64,000 nucleotides of DNA from Cervus elaphus (GCF_910594005.1 NC_057819.1:124035669-124099668), one strand, 5' to 3'. Shown: positions 39,201-54,200, counted from the stretch's first letter. Translations and numbers: made by a program. Notes: a model not told the origin generated them from the sequence alone.

Positions 39201-42200
39201 ATTTTTTAATTGGTCAGGAACCCTCTCTTATAATGCTTAATAAGCTTGGCCAGATGCTACTAAGGGTAAGGGTAGTGCTCTTGTCCATTTCAAAAAACAG
39301 AGTTCTGTGAACAGACAACCAAAGGACAAAGATAATCATGATACTAAATATAGCTTCCAATGCTTTGGAAGGTCCAAAAATTACTTTTACTTTAACATCA
39401 AGTAATAAGGGGATGCAGTTAATTCTAAAAGCATCAAATTTCCACTACAAACAATTTAAAGCTGTCAAATAAATACAACTGAAAGCATTTAAATGCCATT
39501 AATGCCTCTGAACTTGCAGTAAATTCATATCATGTAATTTAAAATGAATAATGACCGGGAGGAGGAGCCAAGATGGCAGAGGAGTAGGACGGGGAGACCA
39601 CTTTCTCTCCTACACATTCATCAAAAGAATATCTGAACGCAGAGCAAACTTTACAAAACAACTTCTGATCGCTAGCTGAGGTCATCAGGCGCCCAGAAAA
39701 ACAGCCCATTGTCTTCAAAAGGAGGTAGGACAAAATATAAAAGATAAAAAGTGAGAAAAAAGAGCTAAGGACGGAGATCCTTCCTGGGAAGCAAGTCTTT
39801 AGAGGACGTTTCCAGACACCGGAAAACCCTCGCACTGGCGGGCCTGGGGGAAGTGTTTGAATCTAGGAGGGCAACCTGACTGGGAGGGAAACAATAAATA
39901 AAACCCACAGATTACCTGCCTAAAAGCAACTCGCAGCTGAAAAGTACCCCAGACACCCGCATCCGCCACCAGCAAGTGGGGACGGCGCGGAGAGGAGCGG
40001 GCAGCATTGCTTGAGGTAGGGTCCGGGCCTGAGTGCCCTGAGGACAATCGGAGGGAGCTTTTGTGAGTTGCCAACTTGAACTGTGGGACAGCAAAAGAGA
40101 GAAATTTAACCGGCCGGAACACGCTGCCGGCCGTTCGCAGAACAAAGGGACCGAGAAAGTCCAGAGAAGAGCTCGCAGACTGAGGACCGGCCCAGACACG
40201 CCGGAGGCGGGAGCAGGTCGCGGCGAGACACAGGGCGCAGGCACCTGACCGGCGCTGGCGGGGACTGGGGCTGGGGACGCGGAGGGCAGAAGGTGCATGC
40301 ACCCGACTGGCGCCGGCGGACTGGCGCCGGCGGAAACCGAGATTGGGACCGTGGAAGGGAGTGGGCGCGCCGCACCCGGGGAAAGTGCGCCTGTCAAGCC
40401 CCTGGCTGCCTGGACCGCTCTGACTGGGAAGGCACAAGAGAGGAAGCAGCCTTTTGTTCCGCGCTTTTGTGGAACACCGGAGGGCTGGAGCTGCGCGCAG
40501 CGCGGGGCGCGCTCCATATGGAGCAGCCTGGAGCCTGAGCAGCGCAGACGGAGAAAGCAGCGCCAGCCTCTCCCCGCTGCGCCAACTCCTCCCCACAGCG
40601 CCAGCCCCTCCCCGCAGCGCGACAGAACTAGCTACCTGAATAAGAGTCCACCTCCGCCCGCCTGTGTCAGGGCGGAAATGAGGCTCTGAAGAGACCGGCA
40701 AACAGAAGCCAAATAAACAAAGGGAACCGCTTCAGAAGGGACCGGTGCAACAGATTAAAATCCCTGTAGAAAACACCGATTACACCGGAAGGGGCCTGTA
40801 GATATCGAGAAGTGTAAGCTGGAACGAGGAGATATCTGAAACTGAGCTGAACCCACACTGACTGCAACAGCTCCAGAGAAATTCCTAGATATATTTTTAC
40901 TTTTTTTTTTTAAGTAAGAAAAAAAAATTTTTTTTTAAATCTTTTCTTTTTTATTTTTTCTCTTTTATTTTCCTTTAAAATTCCCTATTACTCCCCCATT
41001 ACTCCTTAACTTTCATTTTCATAGATTTTTATGATTTTTTTAATTAGGGAAAATTCTTTTTTTTTCTCCTTTTTCTCTTCTATTTTCTATTTTTCTTTTT
41101 CTCTTATTTCTTTTAAAGTCCTCTAGTACTCCTCTACTACTCCTTAATTTTCATTTTCAATACACTATAACCTTACCAAAAAAAAAAAAAAAAAAAGAGA
41201 AGCCCTATTTTTAAACTGAACTTCATATATATTTTTTAAATTTTTTGTGTGTGTTTTGGTTTTTGTTTTTAATATAGTATTTTTAAGAGTCTAACCTCCA
41301 CTCTAGATTTTTAATTTTTGTTTTTCAGTATATGATATAAATTGTGAACATTTAAGAATCCAATATTCAGTTCCCATTTTTATTCAGGAGTGTGTTGATT
41401 ATTCTCTCCCAATCTTGACTCTCTGTTTTCTACCTCAGAACACCTCTATTTCCTCCTTTCCCCTTCTCTTCCCAATCCAATTCTGTGAATCTTGGTGGGT
41501 GTCTGGGCTACAGAGAACACTCTGGGAACAGACAACTGCATAGATCTGTCTCTCTCCTCTTGAGTCCCCCTTTCTCTCCTCCTGCTCATCACTATCTCCC
41601 TCCTCCCTCTCCTCTTCTTCATGTAACTCTGTGTACCTCTCTGGGCGTCCCTAACGGGGGAGAATCTTTTCACCATTAACCTAGAAGTTTTATTATCAGT
41701 GCTGTATAGTTGGAGAAGTCCTGAGACTACAGGAAGAATAAAACCAAAATCCAGAGGCAGGAGACTTAAGCCCAAAACCAGAGAACACCAGAAAACTCCT
41801 GACTACATGGAACTGTAAGTAATAAGTGACCGTCCAAAAGCCTCCATACCTACACTGAAACCAACCACCACCCAAGAGCCAATAAGTTTTAGAGCAAGAC
41901 ACACCATGCAAATTCACCAGCAACGCAGGAACATAGCCCTAAACGTCAACATACAGGCTGCCCAAGGTGACACCTAACACATAGACCCATCTCAAAACTC
42001 ATTACTGAGCACTCCATTGCTCTCCAGAGAGAAGAAATCAAGTTCCACGCACCAGAACACCTACGCAAACTTCCCTAACCAGGAAACCTTGACAAGCCAA
42101 TCATCTAACCCCACCCACTGGGTAAAACCTCCACAATAAAAAGGAACCACAGACCTCCAGAATACAGAAAGCCCAGTCCAGACACAGCAATCTAAACAAG

Positions 42201-45200
42201 ATGAAAAGGCAGAGAAATACCCAACAGGTAAAGGAACATGAAAAATGCCCACCAAGTCAAACAAAAGAGGAGGAGATAGGGAATCTACCTGAAAAAGTAT
42301 TTAGAATCATGATAATAAAAATGATCCAAAATCTTGAAAACAAAATGGAGCAACAGATAAATAGCCTGGAGACAAAGATTGAAAAGATGCAAGAAATGTT
42401 TAATAAAGACCTAGAAGAAATAAAAAAGTCAATTAAAAATGAATAATGCAATGAATGAGATCAAAAACACTCTGGAGGGAACCAACAGTAGAATAATGGA
42501 GACAGAAGATAGGATAAGTGAGGTAGAAGATAAAATGGTGGAAATAAATGAAGCAGAGAGGAAAAAAGAAAAAAGGATCAAAGAAATGAGGACAACCTCA
42601 GGGACCTCTGGGACAATGTGAAACGCCCCAACATTCGAATCATAGGAGTCCCAGAAGAAGAAGACAAAAAGAAAGGCCATGAGAAAATACTCGAGGAGAT
42701 AATAGCTGAAAACTTCCCTAAAATGGGGAAGGAAATAGCCACCCAAGTCCAAGAAACCCAGAGAGTCCCAAACAGGATAAACCCAAGGCAAAACACCCCA
42801 AGACACATATTAATCAAATTAACAAAGATCAAACACAAAGAACAAATATTAAAAGCAGCAAGGGAGAAACAACAAATAACACACAAAGGGATTCCCATAA
42901 GGATAACAGCTGATCTATCAATAGAAACCCTCCAGGCGAGAAGGGAATGGCAGGACATACTGAAAGTAATGAAAGAAAATAACCTACAACCTATATTACT
43001 GTACCCAGCAAGGATCTCATTCAGATATGAAGGAGAATTCAAAAGCTTTACAGACAAGCAAAAACTGAGAGAATTCAGCACCACCAAACCAGCTCTTCAA
43101 CAAATGCTAAAGGATCTTCTCTAGACAGGAAACACAGAAAGGTTGTATAAACGTGAACCCAAAACAACAAAGGAAATGGCAACGGGACCACACCTATCAA
43201 TAATTACCTTAAATGTAAATAGGTTGAATGCCCCAACCAAAAGACAAAGATTGGCTGAATGGATACAAAAACAAGACCCCTATATATGCTGTCTACAAGA
43301 GACCCACTTCAAAGCAAGAGACACATACAGACTAAAAGTGAAGGGCTGGAAAAAAATATTTCACGCAAACGGAGACCAAAAGAAAGCAGGAGTCGCAATA
43401 CTCATATCAGATAAAATAGACTTTCAAATAAAGGATGTGAAAAGAGACAAAGAAGGACACTACATAATGATCAAAGGATTAATCCAAGAAGAAGATATAA
43501 CAATTATAAATATATATGCACCCAACATAGGAGCACCACAATATGTACGGCAAACGCTAACGAGTATGAAAGAGGAAATTAATAGTAACACAATAATAGT
43601 GGGAGACTTTAATACCCCACTCACAACTATGGATAGATCAACTAAACAGAAAATTAACAAGGAAACACAAACCTTAAATGACACAGTGGACCAGCTAGAC
43701 CTAATTGATATTTATAGGACATTTCACCCCAAAACAATCAACTTCACCTTTTTCTCAAGTGCACACGGAACCTTCTCCAGAATAGATCACATCCTGGGCC
43801 ATAAATCTGGTCTTGGAAAATTCAAAAAAATTGAAATCATTCCAGTCATCTTTTCTGACCACAGTGCAGTAAGATTAGATCTCAATTACAGGAAAAAAAT
43901 TGTTAAAAATTCAAACATAGGGAGGCTAAATAACACGCTTCTGAATAACCAACAAATCATAGAAGAAATCAAAAAAGAAATCAAAATATGTATAGAAATG
44001 AATGAAAATGAAAACACAACAACCCAAAACCTATGGGACACTGTAAAAGCAGTGCTAAGGGGAAGGTTCATAGCATTACAGGCTTACATCAACAAACAAG
44101 AAAAAAGCCAAATAAATAACCTAACTCTACACCTAAAGCAATTAGAGAAGGAAGAAATGAAGCACCCCAGAGTTAGCAGAAGGAAAGAAATCTTAAAAAT
44201 TAGGGCAGAAATAAATGCAAAAGAAACTAAAGAGACCATAGCAAAAATCAACAAAGCTAAAAGCTGGTTTTTTGAAAAAATAAACAAAATTGACAAACCA
44301 TTAGCAAGACTCATCAAGAAACAAAGAGAGAAGAACCAAATTAACAAAATTAGAAATGAAAATGGAGAGATCACAACAGACAACACTGAAATACAAAGGA
44401 TCATAAGAGACTACTACTAGCAGCTCTATGCCAATAAAATGGACAACTTGGATGAAATGGACAAATTCTTAGAAAAGTATAACCTTCCAAAACTGAACCA
44501 GGAAGAAATAGAAGATCTTAACAAACCCATCACAAGCAAGGAAATCGACTATAATCAAAAATCTTCCAGCAAACAAAAGCCCAGGACCAGACGGCTTCAC
44601 AGCTGAATTCTACCAAAAATTTAGAGAAGAGCTAACACATATCTTACTCAAACTCTTCCAGAAAATTGCAGAGGAAGGTAAACTTCCAAACTCATTCTAT
44701 GAGGCCACCATCACCCTAATTCCAAAACCAGACAAAGATGCCACAAAAAAAGAAAACTACAGGCCAATATCACTGATGAACATAGATGCAAAAATCCTTA
44801 ACAAAATTCTAGCAAACAGAATGCAACAACATATTAAAAAAATCATACACCACGACCAAGTGGGCTTTATCCCAGGAATGCAAGGATTCTTTAATATCCA
44901 CAAATCAATCAATGTAATACACCACATTAACAAATTGAAAGATAAAAACCATATGATTATCTCAATAGATGCAGAGAAAGCCTTTGACAAAATTCAACAC
45001 CCATTTATGATTAAAACTCTCCAGAAAGCAGGAATAGAAGGAACATACCTCAACATAATAAAAGCTATATATGACAAACCCACAGCAAGTATCACCCTCA
45101 ATGGTGAAAAATTGAAAGCATTTCCCCTGAAATCAGGAACAAGACAAGGGTGCCCACTCTCACCACTACTATTCAACATAGTGTTGGAAGTTTTGGCCAC

Positions 45201-48200
45201 AGCAATCAGAGCAGAAAAAGAAGTAAAAGGAATCCAGATAGGAAAAGAAGTGAAACTCTCGCTGTTTGCAGATGACATGATCCTCTACATAGAAAACCCT
45301 AAAGACTCTACCAGAAAATTACTAGAGCTAATCAATGAATATAGTAAAGTTGCAGAATATAAAATTAACACACAAAAATCCCTTGCATTCCTATATACTA
45401 ACAATGAAAAAACAGAAAGAGAAATTAAGGAAACAATACCATTCACCATTGCAACAAAAAGAATAAGATACTTAGGAGTATATCTACCTAAAGAAACAAG
45501 ACCTATACATAGAAAACTATAAAACACTGATGAAAGAAATCAAAGAGGACACAAACAGATGGAGAAACATACCATGCTCATGGATTGGAAGAATCAATAT
45601 TGTCAAAATGGCTATTCTACCCAAAGCAATCTATAGATTCAATCCAATCCCTATCAAGCTACCAATGGTATTTTTCACAGAACTAGAACAAATAATTTCA
45701 CAATTTGTATGGAAATACAAAAAACCTCGAATAGCCAAAGTAATCTTGAGAAAGAAGAATGGAACTGGAGGAATCAACCTGCCTGACTTCAGACTCTACT
45801 ACAAAGCCACAGTCATCAAGACAGTATGGTACTGGCACAAAGACAGAAATATAGATCAATGGAACAGAATAGAAAGCCCAGAGATAAATCCACGAACTTA
45901 TGGACACCTTATCTTTGACAAAGGAGGCAAGGATATACAATGGAAAAAAGACAACCTCTTTAACAAGTGGTGCTGGGAAAGCTGGTCAACCACTTGTAAA
46001 AGAATGAAACTAGAACACTTTCTAACACCATACACAAAAATAAACTCAAAATGGATTAAAGATCTAAATGTAAGACCAGAAACTATAAAACTCCTAGAGG
46101 AGAACATAGGCAAAACACTCTCCGACATAAACCACAGCAAGATCCTCTATGACCCACCTCCCAGAATATTGGAAATAAAAGCAAAACTAAACAAATGGGA
46201 CCTAATGAAACTTAAAAGCTTTTGCACAACAAAGGAAACTATAAGTAAGGTGAAAAGACAGCCCTCAGATTGGGAGAAAATAATAGCAAATGAAGAAACA
46301 GACAAAGGATTAATCTCAAAAATATACAAGCAACACTTGAAGCTCAATTCCAGAAAAATAAATGACCCAATCAAAAAATGGGCCAAAGAACTAAACAGAC
46401 ATTTCTCCAAAGAAGACATACAGATGGCTAACAAACACATGAAAAGATGCTCAACATCACTCATTATCAGAGAAATGCAAATCAAAACCACAATGAGGTA
46501 CCATTACACGCCAGTCAGGATGACTGCTATCCAAAAGTCTACAAGCAATAAATGCTGGAGAGGGTGTGGAGAAAAGGGAACCCTCTTACACTGTTAGTGG
46601 GAATGCAAACTAGTACAGCCGCTATGGAAAACAGTGTGGAGATTTCTTAAAAAACTGGAACTAGAACTGCCATATGACCCAGCAATCCCACTTCTGGGCA
46701 TACACACTGAGGAAACCAGATCTGAAAGAGACACGTGCACCCCAATGTTCATCGCAGCACTGTTTATAATAGCCAGGACATGGAAGCAACCTAGATGCCC
46801 ATCAGCAGATGAATGGATAAGGAAGCTGTGGTACATATACACCATGGAACATTACTCAGCCGTTAAAAAGAATTCATTTGAACCAGTTCTAATGAGATGG
46901 ATGAAACTGGAGCCCATTATACAGAGTGAAGTAAGCCAGAAAGATAAAGAACATTACAGCATACTAACACATATATATGGAATTTAGAAAGATGGTAACG
47001 ACAACCCTATACGCAAAACAGAAAACGAGACACAGAAGTACAGAACAGACTTTTGAACTCTGTGGGAGAAGGTGAGGGTGGGATGTTTTGAAAGAACAGC
47101 ATGTATATTATCTATGGTGAAACAGATCACCAGCCCAGGTGGGATGCATGAGACAAGTGCTCGGGCCTGGTGCACTGGGAAGACCCAGAGGAATCGGGTG
47201 GAGAGGGAGGTGGGAGGGGGGATCGGGTTGGGGAATACGTGTAAATCTATGGCTGATTCATATCAATGTATGACAAAACCCACTGAAAAAATAAATAAAT
47301 AAATAAAGGGAAAAAAAATAAAATAAAATGAATAATGACCAAATCATGTCAGCTAAAATATGTTTCAAGGATACTCTCTTATATCCTGCTAACATTCTGT
47401 TATTTATACTTCTTGCATATGGCTATTTTTCCGTTCTTAAGAGCCTTTTCGGGACTGCAAGGAGATCCAACCAGTCTATCCTAAAGGAGATCAGTCCTGG
47501 GTGTCCATTGGAAGGACTGATGCTGAAACTCCAGTACTTTGGCCACCTCATGTGAAGAGTTGACTCATTGGAAAAGACCTTGATGCTGGGAGGGATTGGG
47601 GGCAGGAGGACAAGGGGACGATAGAGGATGAGATGGTTGGATGGCATCACCAACTCGATCGACACGGGTTTGAGTAAACTCTGGGAGTTGGTGATGGTCA
47701 GGGAGGCCTGGCGTGCTGCAATTCATGGGGTCGCAAAGAGTCGGACATGACTGAGTGAGTGAACTGAACTGAACTGAACTGAACTGAAGAGCTTTTTCTC
47801 TCTTTGCTTCTCTAGTCCATATTTAGGGGAATGAAAATGGAGAATAATTTTTATTTCTATGTTTATTCTGATACTATACAATTTTTAAAGAAAAAATTCT
47901 TTAGGAGCGCCTGAATAAATTTGGGGTATCCTATGGACATGGAACAACAGACTGGTTCCAAATAGGAAAAGGAGTGTGTCAAGGCTGTATATTATCACCC
48001 TGCTTATTTAACTTATATGCAGAGTACATCATGAGAAACGCTGGGCTGGAGGAAGCACAAACTGGAATCAAGATTGCCAGGAGAAATATCAATAACCTCA
48101 GATATGCAGATGACACCACCCTTATGGCAGAAGGTTAAGAGGAACTAAAAATCTCTTGATGAAAGTGAAAGAGGAGAGTGAAAAAGTTGGCTTAAAGTTC

Positions 48201-51200
48201 AACATTCAGAAAACTAAGATCATGGCATCCAGTCCCATCACTTCATGGAAATGATGGGGAAACAGTGGAAACAATGGCTGACTTTATTTTTCTGGGCTCC
48301 AAAATCACTGCAGATGGTGATTGCAGCCATGAAATTAAAAGATGCTTACTCCTAGGAAGGAAAGTTATGACCAACCTAAACAGCACATGACATCTGGCCC
48401 CATCAATTCATGGCAAATAGATGGGGAGACAGTGGAAACAGTGTCAGAATTTATTTTTTGGGAGGCTCCAAAATCACTGCAGATGGTGATTGCCGCCATG
48501 AACTTAAAAGATGCTTACTCCTTGGAAGGAAAATTATGACCAACCTAGACAGCATATTAAAAAGCAGAGACATTACTTTGCCAACAAAGGTTCATCTAGT
48601 CAAGGCTATGGTTTTTCCAGTGGTCATGTATGGATGTGAGACTTGGACTGTGAAGAAAGCTGAGCACCGAAGAATTGATGCTTTTGAACTGTGGTGTTGG
48701 AGAAGACTCTTTTGAGAGTCCCTTGGACTGCAAGGAGATCCAACCAGTCCATCCTAAAGCAGATCAGTCCTGGGTATTCATTGGAAGGACTGATGTTGAA
48801 GCTGAAACTCCAATACTTTGGCCACCTCATGCGAAGAGTTGACTCATTGGAAAAGACCCTGATGCTGGGACGGATTAGGGGCAGGAGGAGAAGGGGACGA
48901 CAGAGGATGAGATGGCTGGATGGCATCACAAACTCGATGGACATGAGTTTGAGTAAACTCTGGGAGTTTGTCATGGACAGGGAGGCCTGGCGAGCTGCGA
49001 TTCATGGGGTCGCAAAGAGTCTGACACGACTGAGCGACTGAACTAACTATGTAGTTTCTGAGAAAAAGAAAAAAGACATACTTTGCTGAGGCGATGAGCT
49101 GAGCACTGTGACTTCCATCTTCAAAATCTGTTTGAATAACCAGAATTTTACACCTGGCTGTGTGAGCTAAGCAGTTTCTGAAAGAAAAAGGAAATTATCC
49201 AAGTGAGTTTTCTGTCCTAAAAGTTGGTGATAATATTCTCCAGAGTGATGGGAACCATAAGGGCTATATAGGAAAACTATTCAAGTGGGATTTTCCTCTG
49301 AAAGGTGAGTAGACATTCCAGTGGAGAGAGAAAAAAGCACCAATAGATGCCTCCTAATGAGACATAACGATGCTTGAGTCAGAAAAGATGTTTTCAGAGA
49401 GGACAACAGAGATCAGGACACTTGGAAAAGTAAAACGCATCCTTTTCTGAGTCACATGTTCTCAAGGTTCACTAAGGAAAGCTGGTTAGAGAACACCAGT
49501 GGTTAATAGTCACACATATGAAATACAAAGTGGTTGATCCTAAGGAGGGAGAAGAGAGGGAGGGGAGGGCAGGGATCCTCACCGAACTTCCTTGAGGAAA
49601 GAGTACTCGGTGTCAAACTGTTGCAGTGACAAGACGCTGAGTTTCACAGTCCAGTTCTTTACTTCTGATTCTAAAAGTTCACAGTCATGACTGGTTAGCA
49701 GCCTGGAGAATGTAGTGATCTACAAAGGCAGGAAATTAAAATCATTCAGTGGAATGCAAGAAAGCGTTGTCTCCTAGATTTAGATCCTAGAAACATGAGG
49801 ATGCTCAGCAAATAGCTTCTATGGGCTCATCATTGTGCAGTTGGTACACAGACCCAACTGGGAATCCAAACCCAGAGGAGTTTTCTAACATGAGGTGGTG
49901 CTGAGGCAAACAGAACCTACAGGATCAAAGGTATTGGAGAGAAGACTCATCCGCCCCTAAGATGCCTTTGAATCTTCTTCCTAGATTCCAACATCTTTTC
50001 TTGCTTTGAACCCTGCTTGTGATGATACCTTAGCACTCAGAACAAATACCATTTGTCCTTTGCAATCTTACTTCAAACTTTCCGTGGAGCCGGCTATCTT
50101 CCCCACAGCTGTTAACCAAATCTTCCCTGCTACTGGATCACACCACACAGTGCAGCCAGTACACTCTTTAAGGGCACGCTGCTAGGCCCTGAATCATTAT
50201 CTCCAGGCTGGCCTTATCACTGAGCTTCCTATTCCTATCTCCAATTGATGACAGACTACCTAGATGTTACAGGAACATCAAAGCCCATCCCAAATGGAAT
50301 TCATCATTGCCTCCACCAGACTTGTTGCTCATAACCAGTTTATCATTGGCAGGAAAGCTATGACAAACCTAGACAGTGTATTAAAAAGCAAAGACATCAC
50401 TTTGCCAACAAAGGTCTGTATAATTAAAACTATGGTCTTTCCAGTAGTCACGTATGGTTGTGAGAGCGGGACCATAAAGAAGGCAGAGTGCTTTAGAATT
50501 GATGTTTTCAAACTGTGGTGCCTAGAGAAGACTCTGAGAGTCCCTTGGACAGCAAGGAGATCAAATCAGTCAATTTTAAAGGAAATCAACCCTGAATACT
50601 AATTGGAAGGACTGATGCTGAAGCTGAAGCACCAATACGTTGGCCATCTGATGCGAACAGCAGATTCACTGGAAAAGACCCTGATGCTGAGAAAGATTGA
50701 AGGCAGAAGCAGAAGGGGACAGCAGAGGATGAGATGGTTGGATGGCATCACCGATGCAATGGACACAAAGTTGGGCAAACTCCAGGAGATGGTGAGAGAC
50801 AGGGAAGCCTGGCATGCTTTAGTCCATGGGGTCACAAAGGCAGACACAACTTGCTGACTGAACAACAACAGAGATGTGATTAACCAAACTTCTGGTCAAC
50901 CAAGGAAGAAACCATGGAGTCATCCTTAGCCTCCTCCATCTCCCAGAGCCCCTGTACAAAATCAATCTTTATCTCTGCCAATATGAATCCTTACTATGTC
51001 TCAATTCCACCCATCCATCCTTTGACTGAACTGGTACTGCAGCCTCACTACTGGTGTATCTTATCTGTGAGTCTTTTATCAGACTTTTTCCCTCTTCCTC
51101 TCTCAGGTAGTGGGACACATTTCCACACACATTTCTCCATCACTCCCCTTACACAAGAAAGCAAAGCTCCTTGGTGCCACTGAAAAGACCCTCCATGAAG

Positions 51201-54200
51201 TCTGTCTGGCTATATCTCACTCCCATCTCTCAGAACTTAGGGCCTTGAGCTTTAGGCTTCATCAGTAATTAACTCCTGGTTTCCTGCAAAGACTGGGTTT
51301 TTTAAACCTTGACATCCTTGCTCAAGTAGGACCCTCTGCTTATAATACCTTCCAAACCATACTTTACAATCAGCTTGATGGTCACCTCTTAAAGATGAGT
51401 TCGTGAGCTCATCCTGACCTGTGTTGCTCCTCTTCACCTCTATGGATAACACTATCATAGGATATCAACAGTACCCATTCATGAGTGTCTTTCAACCTTA
51501 CACTGTATGCTGACCAAGGACAAGCCCTATGCCAACTCATCTTTATATCCGCAGTCCTCAGAGCAGTACTCGAACGTGGTATTTCCCTGGATGAACGGAG
51601 CACTGTACACAGCACTGCCAAAAATGGGCACTCAACACCTGGTAACACTAACCGTCAAGATATGTAGGTCTCCTTGCCCTTACCACGCAGAGGAACCAAA
51701 AGTCTCCACACGTTCATTTACGGTTCCGATACACTGATTTGCAAAGCATCTTGAATTCTTTATGCTAGGAAGTCAAGGACCCAGAGGTGAAAGAGGAAAA
51801 GGGTAAAATACAGAAAGATAATAACCTCTGTGAAGATGGCATGGCGTTCTGAATCCATCGTGCAAAGGTGAGCCCGGAGGAAGTCTGCAAAGGAGTTATG
51901 CTGCTGCCTGTAATAGTATTCTTCCGACAGGGACTGTGCAGTGAACTGGCCGAGTGAGGAAGCATTCAGCCGCACCACAGCATCAGGGGTGGCACAATCC
52001 AGCAGCACTGACTTGGCCTGCGCAGAGACTTTCTGGTAAAGTTCATCAGTCAAGACCTTGTGCCCGACCTGCTCTATGACCTGGAGCACTACTGAGGCAC
52101 ATGTGTCTGAGTGGTACCCAATGAAGACGTCAGAAGGGCTGTATTTGGGTCTGGCTAGAAACTGCTCTGCTTTCACATCTATAAACTTCTCCACCCACAC
52201 CTTGAGCTCTTCCACGATATTCTTCTGCCATTTCTCCAAAACGGTGTTGATGTCCAGATAGTGCTTCTCCAGCCGGTTAATGAGGGGGATGGGAAAATGT
52301 TTGTAGACGACATCTTTCTCCTCAATGACTATCAAGCGGAAGTCTGGGTGAACTCGACATTTGACCCGATGGGTCCCCAGACCCAGGTCCACGTACTTCT
52401 GACCGCCAAGGTAGACATAGTATTGATTGAGTGCGTCGTAGAGGCTCTCATAGAGGTTCTGCAGGTTGAGCAGCACCACCATCTTGCCGGTTTCCATGCA
52501 GATCTTTACTCGGTTGATATTTCGGCAGATCTGGTTGTACTCTTGATCTTTGGGAAAACTGGATCCAAAAATAATCTCTGGTTGGTCTGTAATGAAGAAT
52601 GCCTGCTGGAGGATCTGCAGGGCCACGTAATTTCTGGTCAGCACAAGCAGGTAGCGGGACTCGGAGTCATCCAGCTCTCTGCCATGCATCGTCTGAAGAT
52701 GGCCGTATAAGTTCTGGTAGATCAGCTGCATGGTGCTGACTTCCTCTGTGTACTTTGCCTCGGGTAAATTGGCTGAAAAGATGTCCAGGGCACGAATGTC
52801 GTCTTTGCCACTGAAGTTCCGAAGGACAGCTTGTGCGATGTCTCGAGGGGAAGGCTCCTTATTAGAAGCTTTGGCTGCAGCAAAGACCATTTTGATGAGG
52901 CTGTAGTAATCACGAAGCCCAAAGAATTCCTTGTCCTGCCTCTTACACACTGTTTCGTAGGCTTTGGCAAAGGATGTGAAGTATCCTCGGATTCTTTCTT
53001 GGACGAGGGGCTCTGAAGCACAAATTCCCCTGGCACTCTCAATGAGCTCTCTTTTATTGGGGCTACCACGTGACACAAATATACCCCGGTTCATCTTGGC
53101 AGGATCCAGGGCCCAGTTGGAAATGCCTATGAAGCCAACTTTTTTGTGGGGGGCAGGATCATCTTCAATGCATCCATCTTCCAGCAATGGGTGCAGTGCC
53201 TTCAGGGGCATTTTGGGTGAGTCTTCTGCTAGTCCAACCTCATCTAACACCACCACGGAGACATACTGCTCGAGGTCCTTCCCCTGCTGGAAACGGGCAC
53301 ACTGCTTGAAGGTGCCTATGATGCCCTGTGGGGTGGAATGTGGACTACACTGGAATGACACCAAATGGACCTCCTTCAGGTGCCGGAAGAGGTCCGAGTG
53401 TGCAGCCTGGCCTTGCATGGCATCTGCCACGATGGTCTTGGCGAGAGATTTGGAGCTGCCGGGCTTGCCCACCAGGAAAAGAGGAATCTTGAGCTCGATG
53501 CAGATAACCATCATGAAGACGTTCTCCTTCAAAGCCAAGTTCCTGGCGATTGTTTTCCTCAGAGACACACCATGCAGAAAAAGATCCTGGGTTTGCGTTA
53601 TCTCATCCAGGATAACCCTGCTGTCATTATATGGTGCTGGAAAGAACCTGCAAATAGCTCTCCGATAAGATTCCTTCTCCTCTAAAGAGGCGTGGTAACA
53701 GACCCCGACGGCCAGAACCAGGGACCAGAGGACAGGATCTCTCTCAAAGTCATTTTGGATGACCCCAGGCTCAGAGAGAAAGGAATCCAACTTAGACAAG
53801 AGCATCTCACTGTGGTCGTAAAACCATTTGAAAACTTTCACACAGCGTTCTACATCCCTGAGGCTGACAAAGCTGCACTCATTTTGTCTTTTCCTCATGA
53901 AACCCTGAGAGGCAGAAAGCACTTCCGTGATTACATGAGTCTCACTCTGCACCATCACGATGGACTTCACCAGTCTCTGGACAATCTGATGGATGTAGAG
54001 TTTTTCTGCAGAGTCATTCAATTGTCCAAAGTCCCACACCAGGGGGATCAGGCTCGGCGGCAGAGCGTGGACACGGTACACCAGCTGCCTCAGGGGGATG
54101 GAGCCAAGCCTCTCGGCCGTCTCTTCTGCACTAACCCTGTACCCCAATCCGGCTGACTCCAGACGGCAGATCATCTCCTGGGTGTGCTTCCGGTAAGGGT

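Larger units (their letters stand above)
39557..47324 (+). mobile_element. Near full-length ruminant L1 (7.8 kb), antisense in RNF213 intron
   Basis: Starts GGGAGGAGGAGCCAAGATGG, the ruminant L1 5' end. A GC- and CpG-rich 5' UTR (39557-42200) is followed by ORF1 (42201-43124), ORF2 (about 43176-46987), a 3' UTR and an A-rich tail at about 47286-47324. It is flanked by a perfect 16-bp target-site duplication, so it inserted as a single complete event. Both ORFs carry frameshifts or stops, so this copy cannot encode an active retrotransposition complex. It is opposite in direction to RNF213. Confidence 0.97.

Noticed and set aside
39799..40701. 300-codon minus-strand open frame
   Set aside because: It lies in the GC-rich L1 5' UTR, where stop codons are rare; its composition is repetitive P/A/R/S and it resembles no protein.
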